The notes under the pieces are model-generated. The model made no database searches. It was given only the letters and a program-made list of their open reading frames with translations, and had not been told where the DNA came from. The position numbers were made by a program, and so were the translations under genes. DNA of 64,000 nucleotides, taken from the NCBI RefSeq assembly GCF_025370935.1, contig NC_133492.1, forward strand, positions 14,012,594 through 14,076,593, given 5' to 3'. Shown one piece after another: positions 13,525 through 26,391 of this stretch. How positions within the stretch are numbered: position 1 is the first letter of the stretch; every line of letters begins with the position of its first letter. Origin of the DNA: Choristoneura fumiferana. Taxonomy: Eukaryota; Arthropoda; Insecta; Lepidoptera; Tortricidae.

Positions 13525-13832
13525 GCTTAATATTCTGCAAACGGTAGTGGTCCGAAAACATACCATTTTTGAAAGACTATCCAACGATACACCACACTAT
13601 GGGTTCAGACGGGAAAAAAATCATCCCCACTTAAGTAGTAAATGTAGGTGAAGTACCTACCCTAAAATTATATTTTTTAAATTTTATTTTATCACATAAT
13701 TTTCGGGGTGGTCGACATATTCATGCATAATTACACTTATAGCAATAGTACCTAGTATCTAAGCTAAGCTGCGGACAGTCGGACGGACATAGCTCAACTA
13801 CGAGATTTTCTTTTAGGACTACGGAACCCTAA
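13525..13832 (+). mobile_element. RepA 3' half, diverged
   Basis: TATCCAACGATACACCACAC, CATCCCCACTTAAG, TACCCTAAAATTATA, GGACAGTCGGACGGACATAG and ACTACGGAACCCTAAT in RepA order. Confidence 0.6.
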
Positions 13833-14753
13833 TAAGCTAATTAAGCTATATTAAGATGAGGGTGAAAATAGTCCGCACATTTTTAAAAATATTTAATGCA
13901 CAACCATATAAAGTAATGATAGTATGTGTCTGTGTACGCTTTTTACTGAGACGCAGAAATCGGTGAACATACATAAAAAATATATACTTATATACATAGA
14001 ACCCCCTCCTTTTTGAAGTCAGTTAAAAATAAAACTTACGTAATACAAGTTGGATGAATACCTACAGTCAGCTAAAAACTAAAAAAAAACCCTGTTAGCT
14101 CCTCGTCCCTGTAGTTTAGTGAAAAAGTTTAAAATAAAATTATTACTATTTCGTGCACAGTGGAACCACATTTAATCCGTTTGGAGACTTATTATGTCAC
14201 TCGTTACTTAAACATACGAAGGGCAAAACAAATCAGAAATGTCAAGTTCTAGGGGTCAACGAAACCGACTTTGTGTTGTTCAGTGTCAGCCCCCGCTCAC
14301 CTAGGGCTGGCGCCTTATAGAGGCTTGCTTCTGTTTCCGCACTACATTTTGATACGTCGGTCACGTGTAAATTGGGCCTAGAAAATGCTTTACCGCTTTT
14401 GACAACGATTCTAATCACGACATTAAAATATATGGCAGTGTATTAGGCCAACATACATTTAAATATTGACACAAGTTGACTGTCGTCGACTTGCCAACTT
14501 TTATGCCAACAGTTTGCATCTTTACTATGAATTATCAATAATTCCAATTATTTAATCCAGCATCAGTTAATCATGGTCATGGGAAAATCTTTCCTCTCTT
14601 TGTATATTTTGATCCTAATTCTAAGAGCACTTACTGATTCAGGGCTAGGCAGGCAATTTCTGTATAAGATGGACTTAATTCAATTATTTTTATAACCTAT
14701 TGTTGTCGACATTAACATTATTTTCCCAACGGATCATTTTAACACTTAATAAA

Positions 14754-14840
14754 ACCGGCCAAGAGTCGGACACACCCAGAAAAGGGTTCCGTATTGTGTA
14801 TGGAATCTTCCAAGTTTAGGTAAATTTGATATATTTTGTT
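14754..14840 (+). mobile_element. RepA 5' fragment
   Basis: AAAACCGGCCAAGAGTCGGA, AAAAGGGTTCCGTATTG and GGAATCTTCCAAGTTTAGGT. Confidence 0.7.
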
Positions 14841-14854
14841 TTAGTTGAGTTTCT

Positions 14855-14955
14855 TGCCGGATTCTTCTCAACAGAGGTTTTTCCGAACCGGTGGTAGTTT
14901 TTTTTTTGACATTCATAAGTGCTTGTTTTAGCCTAAATTGAATAAAGATATTTTG
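14855..14955 (+). mobile_element. Retroelement 3'-end fragment
   Basis: CTTGCCGGATTCTTCTCAAC, CCGAACCGGTGGTAG, GACATTCATAAGTGCTTG and TTGAATAAAGATATTTTGAC, the typical lepidopteran 3' end with an AATAAA. Confidence 0.6.
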
Positions 14956-14964
14956 ACTTTGGCT

Positions 14965-15110
14965 TTACTACCGAAAATACAAACTGAGACATGGATGCAC
15001 AGAAAAACCAGAAAAAGAGACCAGCGCTGTGAATCGAACCCAGGTCGTCAGCAATCCGTGCTGCGTGCTATAACCCCTACACCACCGCTGGACAGGAGTC
15101 TAGACACAAA
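14965..15110 (-). mobile_element. tRNA-derived SINE (minus)
   Basis: GAATCGAACCCAGG is the antisense B box, and CTACACCACCGCTGG is the A-box side. AAAATACAAACTGAGACATG and GAAAAACCAGAAAAAGAGAC are the body shared with the copies at 29.3-29.5 and 62.0 kb. Confidence 0.75.
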
Positions 15111-15269
15111 TTTCTCCTGTGCATATCTCAGGTTGCTTTTTTTCACTAGGTATGCTACTTAAGCAGCAGCACTAGCGACATCTATGTTTCGCTCTCATCG
15201 AGAGACGTCACATTCTTTTGGAACTAACCGCTCACCCAGACAAGAGATGTCGCTACTAAGCAATCAAAT

Positions 15270-15385
15270 TATGATTGTTTTTTTTTTGGAGTCTTTTTGT
15301 ATTTTGAATTTCAACTCCAAAAAAGTAACAAGTAAAAAGTAATAAATTTGGAGTTAATGAGTCCAAAAAACCAATCATAATATTT
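15270..15385. repeat. SINE-tail-like inverted segment
   Basis: TTTGGAGTCTTTTTGTATTT and TTTCAACTCCAAAA match the antisense SINE tail; AATTTGGAGTTAATGAGTCC and AAAACCAATCAT then return in the opposite sense, so the segment folds on itself. Confidence 0.5.
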
Positions 15386-15390
15386 ACTAC

Positions 15391-15817
15391 CATACTGATT
15401 TTTTCAAATTTTTCCACCCGACCAACAGTTTAGATTTTAGACGGGGGACACTCGATTTTAATGAAAATTTTCACTTTAAAGTTGAATATTTCACAAACAG
15501 ATCACTAAATAGAAAAATTGTCTTAGCAACCCCCTAATGGTTTTAAAAGACCTATCCATCGATACCCCACACTATACGGTTGGATGAGAAAAAAAAATCA
15601 ACCCCATTTTAAATAGGTATATGGGAGGTGTAGGTACCCTAAAAATTTGTTTTTTCTTTTTTTTATTGTACCACTGTCCACGTGACTGATATGTATATTC
15701 ATGCCAAATTACAGCTTTCTAGTTCTAACGGTCTCTGAGCTTACCCGCAGGCCGACAGACAGACGGACAGACATGGTGAAACTATAAGGGTTCCTAATTG
15801 ACTACGGAACCCTAAAA
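15391..15817 (+). mobile_element. RepA 3' half (plus)
   Basis: TTTTTCCACCCGACCAACAG, GTTGAATATTTCACAAACAG, CGATACCCCACACTATACGG, CTTTCTAGTTCTAACGG, (GACAGACG)n, ATGGTGAAACTATAAGGG and CGGAACCCTAAAA. Confidence 0.7.
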
Positions 15818-16929
15818 AACGTCAACTCAACCGTTGTAAGAGTTGATAATAGAGTGGTAGTCTCATTACTTATTATACTTTAGGTAAGTACTTTATAGAT
15901 CTGTTTCATTATCATAATAATTACAATAATTTAAAGATGATTGAAGCCTCGGATGCGTTTTACTTTAACGTTTATGTTGTAAATACAACGTAACGTTTAT
16001 GGACTTGTTACGTCCATTCCATGTATTTGACGTAAACAAGTGTTTTGCAGGCAAGTCCCCATTGATGTCTTTAATACTTAAGGAAAATCGACAATTTGTC
16101 AATATTTACATTGCATGTTGTTAGAGACGATATGAGAGTTCGGTATCTAAACATTGGAGAAGTTTTTTCACTATTTGATTAGAAACGGAAAAGGGGATTT
16201 TTTGTTAAGTAATTTAACCGCAAACCGTGGTAGTTTGATACTCGTTATTCTAATATTTGAATTACCATCGCTTGATCGCACTAGTAGATGGTGGTGGCTT
16301 TAAACACGAGTACGACTCTATGCGTGTGAGCGTAGAAACCATTAAAAATAAATAATGAGTTTTCCTGTGATGGAAAATGTGGTTAAATATTTGTGAAGTC
16401 TTCGCTGTAAAGTGTTCTATATTTTCGTATGGGTGTGTAATGATCGGGTCAACAACATTTGATATAATTTCACAACGTATATCTGTTCTGCGGATGTCCT
16501 GCTGTTCTTCTCTACAGATCGCATGCTTATCTGATTTTCATGGAATTTTGTAGGTTTGATATTAAATGTTAATGTTTGTCGATTCAGATTTTTAAATGGC
16601 ACTGATTTAAAGCGGCAGTTGTATATTGTAACTGGAAAGTAAAAAATTACAAAATGCATATTTATTTATGATTTCAGCAGTACAGCTTGAGCAAATTTTT
16701 AAAAATGGCGGAACTATTGTTATTGAAAACATTAAAAATATTAAATAGTCATTTCGAAAAACTCATGAGATCTACTGCTCAAAAATACAATAGTTTAATA
16801 GTCACTGGCCGTTTATTTTGATTTTATTCAAATAACTGACACAAACAAATAGTATAGAGTTAGAAATCAAGTATTTATTTTATTGTAAAGTTGTAAGGTT
16901 TATCTCAATTACTGAAGCCAAACAACCGA

Positions 16930-17009
16930 AGCAACTGGAGGTCTATGGGGGAGGCCTATGTCCAACAGTGGACGTCGTACGGCTGAGATGATGATGATGA
17001 TGATGATGA
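16930..17009 (+). mobile_element. LINE 3'-end fragment with (ATG)n
   Basis: GGAGGTCTATGGGGGAGGCC, TATGTCCAACAGTGGACGTC and GGCTGAGATGATG run into an (ATG)n tract (16986-17008). This is the usual end of a lepidopteran non-LTR element. Confidence 0.7.
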
Positions 17010-17692
17010 CTGAAGCCAAAAAAAAACTACAAATATTAAGCTAATAATGCAACTCTGATTAATATAAACTACTTTTTATTCCAGAATGCAGACGGCGTAG
17101 CAGTGAACAGCTAGTCTAATATAATTTGGCTACGTTAAGGTAAACACGAAACTCGCGTATTGCATAGTGTCTCTAATTGTTGGCGACGAGGTCCTTGCGT
17201 GTTTGCCGTATTCGCCACACTGTAAACAGCACATCGCACATCGCCAAATTACACTATAGCGTCATTGCCAAATAAACACCTCACCACCGCTGTGCAAGGG
17301 TTTTCCCTGCGCCATTCGCTATTATTTTATCACGGAGGGGTTAATCAAATTAAAGTTAGTATAAATAAAACTATCATCATCAAATCAGCCAAAACTAAAG
17401 AAAAACAAAGGAGAAGAAGAGTTATTATATTGTATTGTATTGTACTGGACTAAGGCTTCCCCCAAAGAGTTCTACAACAATCGGTCCTGCGCTACCCTTA
17501 TCCAAACGGTTCCTGCGTCCTTCACCAGATCGTCGATCTATCTAACTACTAATTTGGAGCGTTCCCACGATACCTATGCCTTCCGGTTCAGGTCGCCACT
17601 CTAGAACCGTATCTACTACCCCATCGGTAGTTGCTTCTGTGAGTAATATGCCCCTATATTAACTCTATATTAACTAAGTATATTTTACTCTT

Positions 17693-17899
17693 GGTTTGGA
17701 TTGGTATTTAACTAAATGTAAACAAACTTCAGCTGCCAGATTTGGTACATTCAAGGTTATTCAAGGGTAATACAAACTAGACTTGCGTATTTCAATTCAG
17801 AAATGTAAATGTTTAGATAGTTTAATGGGAGAATTTCAATATGTAAGACACCAATTGACGTTGTTTTGTTTACATTTAGTTAAATACCTATCCAAACTA
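17693..17899. mobile_element. TIR MITE
   Basis: GGATTGGTATTTAACTAAAT followed by GTAAACAAAC is inverted against GTTTGTTTACATTTAGTTAA followed by ATACCTATCC. The core is AT-rich. Confidence 0.8.
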
Positions 17900-18109
17900 A
17901 GTATAAATTCCGCTGGAAACCCCTAAAAATGGTGGTTAGTATTAAAAAAATACACCATTTAACATAGAAAGAACTCCAAGCAAGGCTCGGTCACCCATGT
18001 GATTAAATGCGACTCTCTTGGAAAACAAAAAATACTTATGTATTTTTTTCTTAAGAAAATGTTAAATTATAACGTCTCAAACTTTCGTGAATCTCACTCA
18101 TAGTTTAAA

Positions 18110-18394
18110 TACCATAAACGGGACTTATCACGCTATTTTTTCAAGAGTAATATTTACCTCGACGTTTTGGCAACGTTACAGTTGCCGTGGTCACGAGTAG
18201 ACCGAAACGTCGAGGTAAATATTATTATTATTATTATTATTTTTGTTAGCCTATTCTGTCCCACTGCTGAGCAAAGGTCTCCCCCCAATACTTCCACTGC
18301 TCTCTGTCCCCTGCATACAAGGGCCAGTCCTTCAAGAAGAAGATTAAATATTACTCGTGTAAAAATAGCGTGATAAGTCCCGTTTATGGTATTT
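18110..18394. mobile_element. TIR element with LINE/Penelope-tail filler
   Basis: ACCATAAACGGGACTTATCA...CGCTATTTTT (18111-18141) is inverted against AAAAATAGCGTGATAAGTCC...CGTTTATGGT (18361-18390). Inside are CGTCGAGGTAAATATT arms around GGCAACGTTACAGTTGCCG, and an (ATT)n followed by CCCACTGCTGAGCAAAGGTC, the inverse of a LINE 3' end. A partial end recurs at 30629-30660. Confidence 0.65.
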
Positions 18395-19139
18395 TGACTA
18401 AAAATGTTAAATTGTCAGAACGATAACAGAAGAAATAATTGTAGCGGAAGAAAAAGGGGAAGAAACAATAATTATAAAAATAATAAGTTCTGCAAGGATT
18501 GCAACTTAACTATTTTCTGCAATTAAATGCTGAAAGATTTATTATAAATTAACAAAACGAAGGTGCGTGTTCTCACGCTATTTATGTACTTATATATGTT
18601 TTTATTCTAAAATTCTTATTTCCTAATTTAATATTTGTATAAGTACGTGTTGGGTCAAGTGCAGGGGACTTTAATACGCAAAGAATATTAATTATTAACC
18701 TTCACAATTACTCAGCAAATGCTAGTAGTATTGATTTCTAGCGCTGGTTTTCAGCCAGGTTCAATTTAATTCCAAACAACAACATAAAAAATCAAAATGT
18801 GATCCGTGGGTAATTTAACATTAAATATACTAAAATTTAATTACCTTCTGAATGGTACGGTCAAGAACTTTAATTCATGAAACACCATGGAACCATTTCA
18901 CAGTTATGCCACCATTAGACAAACGTTATGGTGACATCGCATTAAATAACAAGGAAAATCATAAAAAAGTTCCATTGTGGCTCATGAATTAAAGCTAGTC
19001 CCTAAATACCTACCTACTACTACATACTGACTGTTTCGATGTTTACTGACTGCGATGTTTGTGGTACTGTTTATCATTTTATCTGGTTAACATTAACAGG
19101 AGCAAAAAAGTTAATTGTAATCCTTTAATACACTGTAAC

Positions 19140-19260
19140 TAGGTAATGAATTTAGTGGCGGCGGTGAAGTATCCCGGTGAACGCAACCGGTTACCCAAGG
19201 TGAAGGTTGCCGGTGCCGGGCGACCCACTGCGCCCGCGCCGCTCGCCCAAATGTTAACAG
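19140..19260. other. GC-rich patch, exon- or repeat-like
   Basis: GTGGCGGCGGTGAAGTATCC, CGGTGAACGCAACCGGTTACC and GCGCCCGCGCCGCTCGCCC are strongly GC-rich in AT-rich flanks and open in frames of both strands. No splice sites or domain support a gene. Confidence 0.25.
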
Positions 19261-19399
19261 CTTGTCACATCAAAACAAACAATCACACCAAAACAACAAT
19301 ACCAAAGTTGATTTTAAAAAATGCAGTCGAATTGAGAACCATGCTCGTATACTGTGTTGAATACTTTGTATGTTAAGAAACATTGTAGACTTGTGAAAT

Positions 19400-19765
19400 A
19401 GTTATTTGTGTCACAAGGGAGCAAAATGGTGTATTTACGGCGAGGGCGTACATTGAATCCAGAATGTAGCGAAGGATTCTACAATAGAATGAGGGATTCA
19501 AGTGTTAACGCCCAAGATGAAAATAATTTTGCTCCCGAGTGGCTCATATAACTTTTCACACCGAGCATTAAGAAACTTGAAAAAAACAAATTCTAAATAT
19601 TATAAAAGAACAACCAGCATAGAAAATGGCGTGGCTTTACAATTATCAACTTCAAAAAATAGCATTTGCAATAAAACACTTAGAAAAGCCTTGAACAGAA
19701 AAGTTGCACTTTGCTCCCTCTCGTCAGGGAGGAAAAGTTACTTTTCTGAAGGAGAGGTGTGAAAA
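19400..19765 (+). repeat. Interspersed repeat with a 86-codon open frame
   Basis: CAAGGGAGCAAAATGGTGTA, GAGGGCGTACATTGAATCC and AGCGAAGGATTCTA resemble a common lepidopteran repeat; a related phrase recurs near 34440-34490 (GAGCAAGCGAAGGATTCGAG). The open frame (19502-19762), with NSICNKTLRKALNRKVALCS in its second half, has no domain I recognise; it may be repeat sequence or a retrocopy. Confidence 0.3.
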
Positions 19766-19776
19766 AAATATACCTC

Positions 19777-19870
19777 GTTGTTTCTTGCCGGTTTCTTTTT
19801 CACAGAAGTTTTCGCCAAACCATAGATAGATTTTTCGACTTTCATAAGTGCTTATAGAAACTAAAATGGA
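19777..19870 (+). mobile_element. Retroelement 3'-end fragment
   Basis: CTTGCCGGTTTCTTTTTCAC, CAGAAGTTTTCGCCAAACC and GACTTTCATAAGTGCTTATAG match the order of the fragment at 14855-14955. This is a frequent lepidopteran LINE/SINE 3' end. Confidence 0.55.
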
Positions 19871-20039
19871 GTAAGTAAGTATAATATTCCATTTGCAAAT
19901 AATATGACTGCATCCTAACTATTTACGTGACTCTGAAGTCATTGTCCTTTTCAAACGACCTTAAAAAAAGGAAAAAGTTCAAATCAAAGACAAAGTCAAA
20001 TTATTAGTTATCTTTGCAAATGGAAACATGTTCGAGAGG

Positions 20040-21260
20040 TAATTAAAGAGTCGCCATATCTACACCTACGATTATAACGTATCAGACAAAGCACAGCCCA
20101 AGCTTAGAGCTACAGGCACCACTCTAGCCAACATAGCTCGTGTATCTTAGCAGCACTAAGAGGCGATTTTCTTTCACGGCGATGAAATTACGAGACGAAA
20201 AAAAAGAGATGTAAACTTAAGTAATTTAGCTCGCATTGTAAAGCCTACTGTGTAAAGTGCAGGTCTACTGTGGAGGTAGAGGATATTTTTCTGACCGCGT
20301 TAACAGTAACTAATAAGACTCTTTTGTCCAAAAGAATTCCGGCGTTTGTTTTGACGAGGATCTACCTATGTCCAAGTAAGTTAATAGACAGTAGAAAGCT
20401 ACCGAGTGAGCACTTTCTCTGTAGCACACGACACAGGATCTTTGGCGCCCGAAAATATCTAGGTTTCAAGGTGAACACATAATTATTAATGTGTTCAAAT
20501 TATTTTTGAATTTTTGAGCTACTACTTTTATTTTGCATTAAATAAAAGTAGTGAAACTAACGAAATAGAACAGAAATATTTGTTTAGATTAACCAATTTA
20601 CTAGAATATAATAGTTATTTTTACGAAATCTTCAAGATAATTTACATAAGAACAAAAGATACTCAATCAGATATGAACATTGACTATAACACAACCTTCC
20701 CTTTTTCAGTAAAAGTCCCATGTGGTATAAAAATTGTGGGCAAAAGCAAGTTGAACTAAATGAAATGAATTGCTAAAGTATATTCTAACTCTTACAGAGT
20801 TTTATAAAATAACAAAATATTTTCCTTATCTTTGAACCATAATACAAACGTCAACAATAACAGACTGCGGCGGAAGCAGTGTTTACGAACCTACTTTACC
20901 TATCAAATAATACCAGCCTACATTGCATGCGTAAGTAGATGGTAAGTAGTCACTGAATCTGTCAGGTGCGTCACTCAATCATGATCATGACTGACGACTT
21001 CAATATTAGTTCAGCTACTGTAAGTACATAATGTAGTTAGATGAAACTATGCTTGCTAGTAGATTCTGTTTGCTCTAAGATAGTGAGATTAGATCGGGCG
21101 AAAGACTTGTGCGTATCGAAAACATGCAAAATGCAGTCTCGTTATACATTGTATGATAATCCTTATATAGAGTCTGCTTGCCGTGTTTTAAGAAGTCTAA
21201 ACTGTTATATGTACCGATGCTTTTCAATAATCTTCACAATAAAGTGAATTAAAAAAATGT
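20040..21260 (+). other. Repeat-poor segment, possible non-coding transcript
   Basis: Three short frames (20270-20482, 20514-20759, 21041-21247) lack domains. CACAATAAAGTG at 21236-21246 is a possible poly-A signal, and GTCCAAGTAAGTT at 20370 a possible donor. I could not build a coding model. Confidence 0.2.
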
Positions 21261-22159
21261 TGTTTATTTCGACTCTGCCTTTAATTAAAATTAGTGCCCT
21301 TAAACTCCTCTTTGTTCTCGTGTACTTTTGCGAATTATAATGTCACAAGCAAGATACTGGCTATTTCATTGAAAAATTCACAATTAACTTCTAGAATAAA
21401 ATTACTCACTCAAACTAACTAGTAGATACGACCAGTAAAAAGAATAGAGAAGATGATTTAAATTTCAGCATTTTTACTCGTAGTAAAGGTATTGTTTACA
21501 ATTATTACATAATTAGGGCTGCAAATTGTATAAAATACTACTGCACGTGAGATTTAATTGCAAAATTATCCTTAGGTGTTCTTATTTTTAAATTTCAAAA
21601 TCATAGCACTAAATTTTAAGTCAACATTAAATTTGTCTGTCTACAGTAAATATCTTATGACTATCAGTAGCTTCGCTAAGTTGTAAATACAGAGATTAGT
21701 TGCATATGTGAAGTAAATAATGACGAACGATCAAATAAAAGTCACGATAATGTCTTATAATAAAAATAGGCCGGTTTATGTGCCTCTATAATTACCGGAA
21801 ATGGAAAATAAAATAGGTATTACTTTAAAATTAAAAGCACGGTTTTTTTACTTGAATATGAGTAGGTAAACATCGCGAAAGTCTGACACGACCTTAGGGA
21901 ATGAAATAACAGTGTTGCGAAAGTTGAATTAGCGAATCATCCATAACATATGAAACACAAATTACGTAACCAACAACTCGACTCGAAAATTATGTGTAAA
22001 AGTAAGTACATTTGATGTTTCGACTGCTGAAATAATACATTTTACCGCCGAGAATATAAAAACTCTTCTGAGATGTAGATAACACCAATGATTAATAAAT
22101 GGTATCACCTTTAGTGAGAGGGTTATAGAATTTGCTGACAATGATGACAGCTACAATAA

Positions 22160-22660
22160 CCGATTGGCACACCTCGCACTACCTCAGAGGTGCGAGAGCC
22201 TCGTGCTAATAGATGACGGGCCGTTCATGCCTTGCCAATTATCGGCCGTCTCTCAGTACCCAGGAGACTGAAGCCGAGAGAGATTATAAAGAAGAATATA
22301 GAGAACAAAAGGAGAAACACCAATTAAGTATACCATATAAATGAAACTCACCGAATATAGGCTCTTTATTAGTGCTTCGGTCGGGGGTGCTCCTGCCACC
22401 GGAGTGGCTATGAACAAAATTTGGGGATGAGATAAGTTTCTCGAAGGACCACTCTCAAGAGAGTGCGGGCGGAGGCTCCGCCTGACTCCCTATTTATCAG
22501 GCGCAGCCTCGCAAGTGTCAACAGCATAGATCTGAATGCAAATACTACGTAGAAACATGTAAATACTATTTGTTAGGGGATTTATGATGACGAGTTCGTG
22601 TAGAGGTGATGCTTCTCTTCCTGGGACCATGATTTATTTCTACGAACAGCTAAACGTTTG
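22160..22660. other. Unclassified segment with TATA-like and hairpin sequence, possible solo LTR
   Basis: A mixed-GC stretch containing GAGAGATTATAAAGAAG, GGGGGTGCTCCTGCCACCGG, hairpin GGCGGAGGCTCCGCC (22470-22484) and CCTCGCAAGTGTC. The change in composition and TATAAA upstream of a GC-rich tract resemble an LTR, but I could not locate matching TG...CA ends or a target duplication. Confidence 0.2.
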
Positions 22661-22929
22661 GAAGGCCCCCTAGAAAGAACAAGTTTATTACTCTGATTGG
22701 TAACTACAGCATAAAGGTTTTTTTATGGTTTTAAACAAAGAATTACTTACACTTAAATCAATCATTTTAGAACAAACAATAAGAATTTTATAAAAAGTAA
22801 AAGAATCGAAGTTTTGTGTAGCTAGCTACACAAGGTGACAACTTGCGCTTCTCAAAAAACATTTGACTTAAATTATAAATAAATAAAGTAATTATTTCAT
22901 AATTGTACTTATATAATAATAGTAGTACT

Positions 22930-23330
22930 ATTTAAGGTTCCGTAATCATAAGTAATCTTTATACTTAGTTTCGCCATATCGTTCGTCCGCTACCTTCTAC
23001 CTACCTCATACTAGTGCTAGAAAGCTATAATTTTGCATAAGTGCATGCATATGTTAACCACGCCGACAAAATGGTAAAAATAAAATTTTGAAAAACCTCT
23101 CCTACATGGAAATTGAGGATGGTTTTTTTTTCTCGTCTAAGCCTAAAGCGTTATCTTTGGATATGTAGGTCTTTCAAAAACATTATGGGTTTGCAAACAC
23201 TATAATATTTCGATTTAGGGATCCATTTCCAATGGGAGCTTTAAAGTACCAATTTTTGTTAAGTATCCCCCACCCCCTCCCGCCTCTACAAACAAACCGT
23301 TGGCATCGGTGCCAAATTTGTTGAATAAAA
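22930..23330 (-). mobile_element. RepA copy (minus), diverged
   Basis: TTAAGGTTCCGTAATC, AGTTTCGCCATATCGTTCGTCCG, GCTAGAAAGCTATAATTTTGC, AAATTGAGGATGG and ATCTTTGGATATGTAGGTC follow the RepA order in reverse. Confidence 0.55.
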
Positions 23331-23959
23331 ACATAACAAAAGAAGCGGTAATTAAACATCATAAATAATGAAGTAATTAGTCAAGATTTAATCGCGTTCT
23401 TAAAATGATTTGATATGTTTATGAACTTAACTAATGATAAGAATCACCACTAAACCCGGTTCATAGAGTGTTGCCGCGCAGGGAAGTGACATCGACAGTG
23501 TACACTACGCTATCAATTTGTCAATTGTTGTCAAAACTCGATCAAGTCGAGTCTGTTTCGTGTACCGAGGCCTCCGCACATCTCTCTATAAAGGCATTGA
23601 CTAGGTTTAGATACCTGATTAAGTTCTAAAGTAAGTAAAAAAATAATCGTTTCTTGGATGAGAACCCTCCCTATTTTTTTTCTTTACTTATTTACGTGTT
23701 GTTGCAGCGGCAAAAATACACAATCTGTATAAATTTCAGCTGCCTTGTGAGTTTTATATAAAGAAGTTATATATACTTACTCTGCTTTTCACTTCGATTG
23801 GGTAAAAACTTAAACATCAACAGTAGAAACAAATGTTAATTTACTAGGTACCACTATTATCCAATTCTGTCAGTTTATAATACAAGACACGAATTATTAA
23901 AAATACTAAAACTTGTTTTTTAATCTCATTTATTTTATAAGCCATAAATAAATACTAAA

Positions 23960-24573
23960 ACTTTATATTATAAACTTTTTGTGATGATGGCGCCTGATTG
24001 CCTTGGTCTTAGACGAAGATGTAACTTTATGCACTAGAACACAAATAGTCATTTTGTGTCGCCTGGATCCAGCATAAATACGAATTTTACGAGCATGAGA
24101 AGTGAAATAGTAAATTGTACACAAGATCATAAAACGAGCCATTTTACCCGATGCGTTCATATAGCCTAGCCAGACATATATGGATAGACAGACACGTCGA
24201 GGGGAAAATGGGTTTAATGCTCGAGTTTTACACTCTATTTATTCACTACGATTGAGAGAAAATGAAATAGCAACAGTGGAAATATTATTGCTCTCTTAGG
24301 TACTAGGTACCTTTTATTTTTCAGGCATTGCTATATCATTATAAATTTTTAGTTTTATTGATTTATTTTGATTGATTTTAGTGTTATGTAAAATAAAACT
24401 ATAAAAAAATATATAGAAACTTTTTTGTTTTTGGCTGTTGCGACACCTTGGTCTTGGACGATGATTTTACTTTATGCACTAAAGCATAAAAAGTAATTTT
24501 ATGTCGCCTAGATACAGTATTTCTAGATCCGGTATTTATATACCAACTTTACGAGCATGACAAGAAAAGTGTC
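23960..24573. repeat. Dispersed repeat, related to 33783-34255
   Basis: A first unit (23960-24300) and a partial second unit (24417-24573) both begin near GAAACTTTTT/TAAACTTTTT, then CCTTGGTCTTAGACGAAGAT or CTTGGACGATGAT, TTTATGCACTA, TATGTCGCCT and TTTACGAGCATGA. The two units form a local imperfect tandem. Confidence 0.65.
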
Positions 24574-25222
24574 TTTTTACAGATCAGCTATTATTGAACT
24601 TCTATCCAAATTTCAAAATTCTAATTATACCTATTATTAGGTTTTTTGAGATGATACATCTAAGGTTGACACTCTTGATCTAGGAGCTAGTGCAAGCTTT
24701 CATCTCTTAATCCTTATAAATTTGTACACGAATAAATACGTAAGTCAGACCAGCAACCACAGACCTTTGCGTCTAAATGACCCTTAAAACCAGATTCTTA
24801 ACATGACACGAGTTTGAAGTCGAGCAAAAAAAAACAAGATTAAACACAGCCTTGGCGCTTTTTGATTTGAATAACCCGATCTTTTTTGTTAGGCCAATAA
24901 TGTTATGCGAGCTAGATAATAATTTCGCATCAAAACACGGAATCGTTACTTCCGGCCAGAATCTTAATTATTATACGCAGTAGCTCTCACGTCACGATAG
25001 TATCAAGGATATCAGGCATGAAAGCGGAGCAAATGTTTGAGCAAGTTGGCTTTAGTCTATCTTTAGCGTGACAATGGGGCATACTTCCTCTCAACATATA
25101 GCTAAAACGACACGCAGTATGGTAGCCCACCATATATACTTACTGCGAGTTGGTGGGCATTTCTTCGACTTTTCGTTCAACCACTTTAATATAAATAAAA
25201 TGTTTATCTACACCCATATAGT

Positions 25223-25485
25223 AAATCCTCCATTATGCGTTCAAAAACCATAGATAATGACCAGCATTACGACATTGGATTCTATTATGAACACGGCAGT
25301 ATCGTAATGGTCATTACGCTACAGATGAGATTTCATATATCATTACAGTACCGGTGCGGTGGGGGGCGAGCGAGCAGGCGCAGGTCGTCGGGCGCGCACC
25401 GCGCGCATCTCGTGGGGCAGACATACCTAGTTCTCGTTAATGCAGGCCATTCTCAATGGTTCTTGAACGCATGATAGAGGATTTA
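25223..25485. mobile_element. MITE with GC-rich core
   Basis: Left AAATCCTCCATTATGCGTTC and right GAACGCATGATAGAGGATTT are inverted repeats continuing to AACCATAGATAATG / CATTCTCAATGGTT. The core (25350-25420) is unusually GC-rich (GGGGGGCGAGCGAGCAGGCG, GGGCGCGCACCGCGCGC) for this AT-rich region. Confidence 0.75.
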
Positions 25486-26391
25486 ATAGGTATATAGATA
25501 TAGATAAAATATTGTATGCAACTGTAATAATTAGGCCTTAAAATACTCATGTGACTCTATTATGAAACTCGGCTACCGTCCTGTTTTAAGGACCCCTATC
25601 ACGATACAGTTGCATAAATAACTATTATTATTTTGTGGTAATTAAGCTTAATTCATAAACAAATATTTTATGAAAATTTGGCCACATACTACGAATCAGA
25701 CTCGTGCACTGTGGATTATTGAGAATATTTTTATATGTTGCAAAAACACGAATTGGAAGCACTTTCCGTTTTATTCTTGTCTCAGATATCACCAATAACA
25801 AGAATATACCTATACATCTTTGTCGGCACAATCGTGTGTAACATAGCTACATATGTATACCTAACAGCAAATATTTAGGCACAGCCAGGCCCGCTGCGAC
25901 CATTTCACAATCAACAATCTCCTACGCGGATTCCGGACGTGGTAGATCAGGCTCCTTCCTTACTGGACCTCTTACTAACCTCTCATCTACCGGGCCCCTG
26001 TTGATGCACCACTAGGCTCCTGTTGATGCATCACTTGGCTCATCAGTCCATAGCATTGTGCCTCTCACAGTACCCAATCGTGCGCAGTTGGAATCCTGCT
26101 GCCGTGTCTGGCACTATAGATCAGCTGCCTGGAATGGGATGCGTGAATTTTTAGCGTCCTACCCTTGGCAGCAGGTCTGTTTCTCGCCGTTGGGCCCAGA
26201 CGTTGGCGCCGTCGCCGATTCTATATCCGATGTCCTCCTCCAGGGCATGGAATTATTTATTCCAAATTACTTGGTACGCATCGGTGGTAGATTGCAACCG
26301 TGGTTTGGTCGTTAGTGCAGATTGGCTTCGCGCCAAAAGCGGGAACATTACCGGGCATGGGTGAGGGCGGTAGCGTCTCGGGATCCCGACT

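Noticed and set aside
18167..18373. 68-aa plus-strand frame as a gene
   Set aside because: It runs from an inverted repeat through (ATT)n into a LINE 3' end inside a TIR element, so it is transposon filler.
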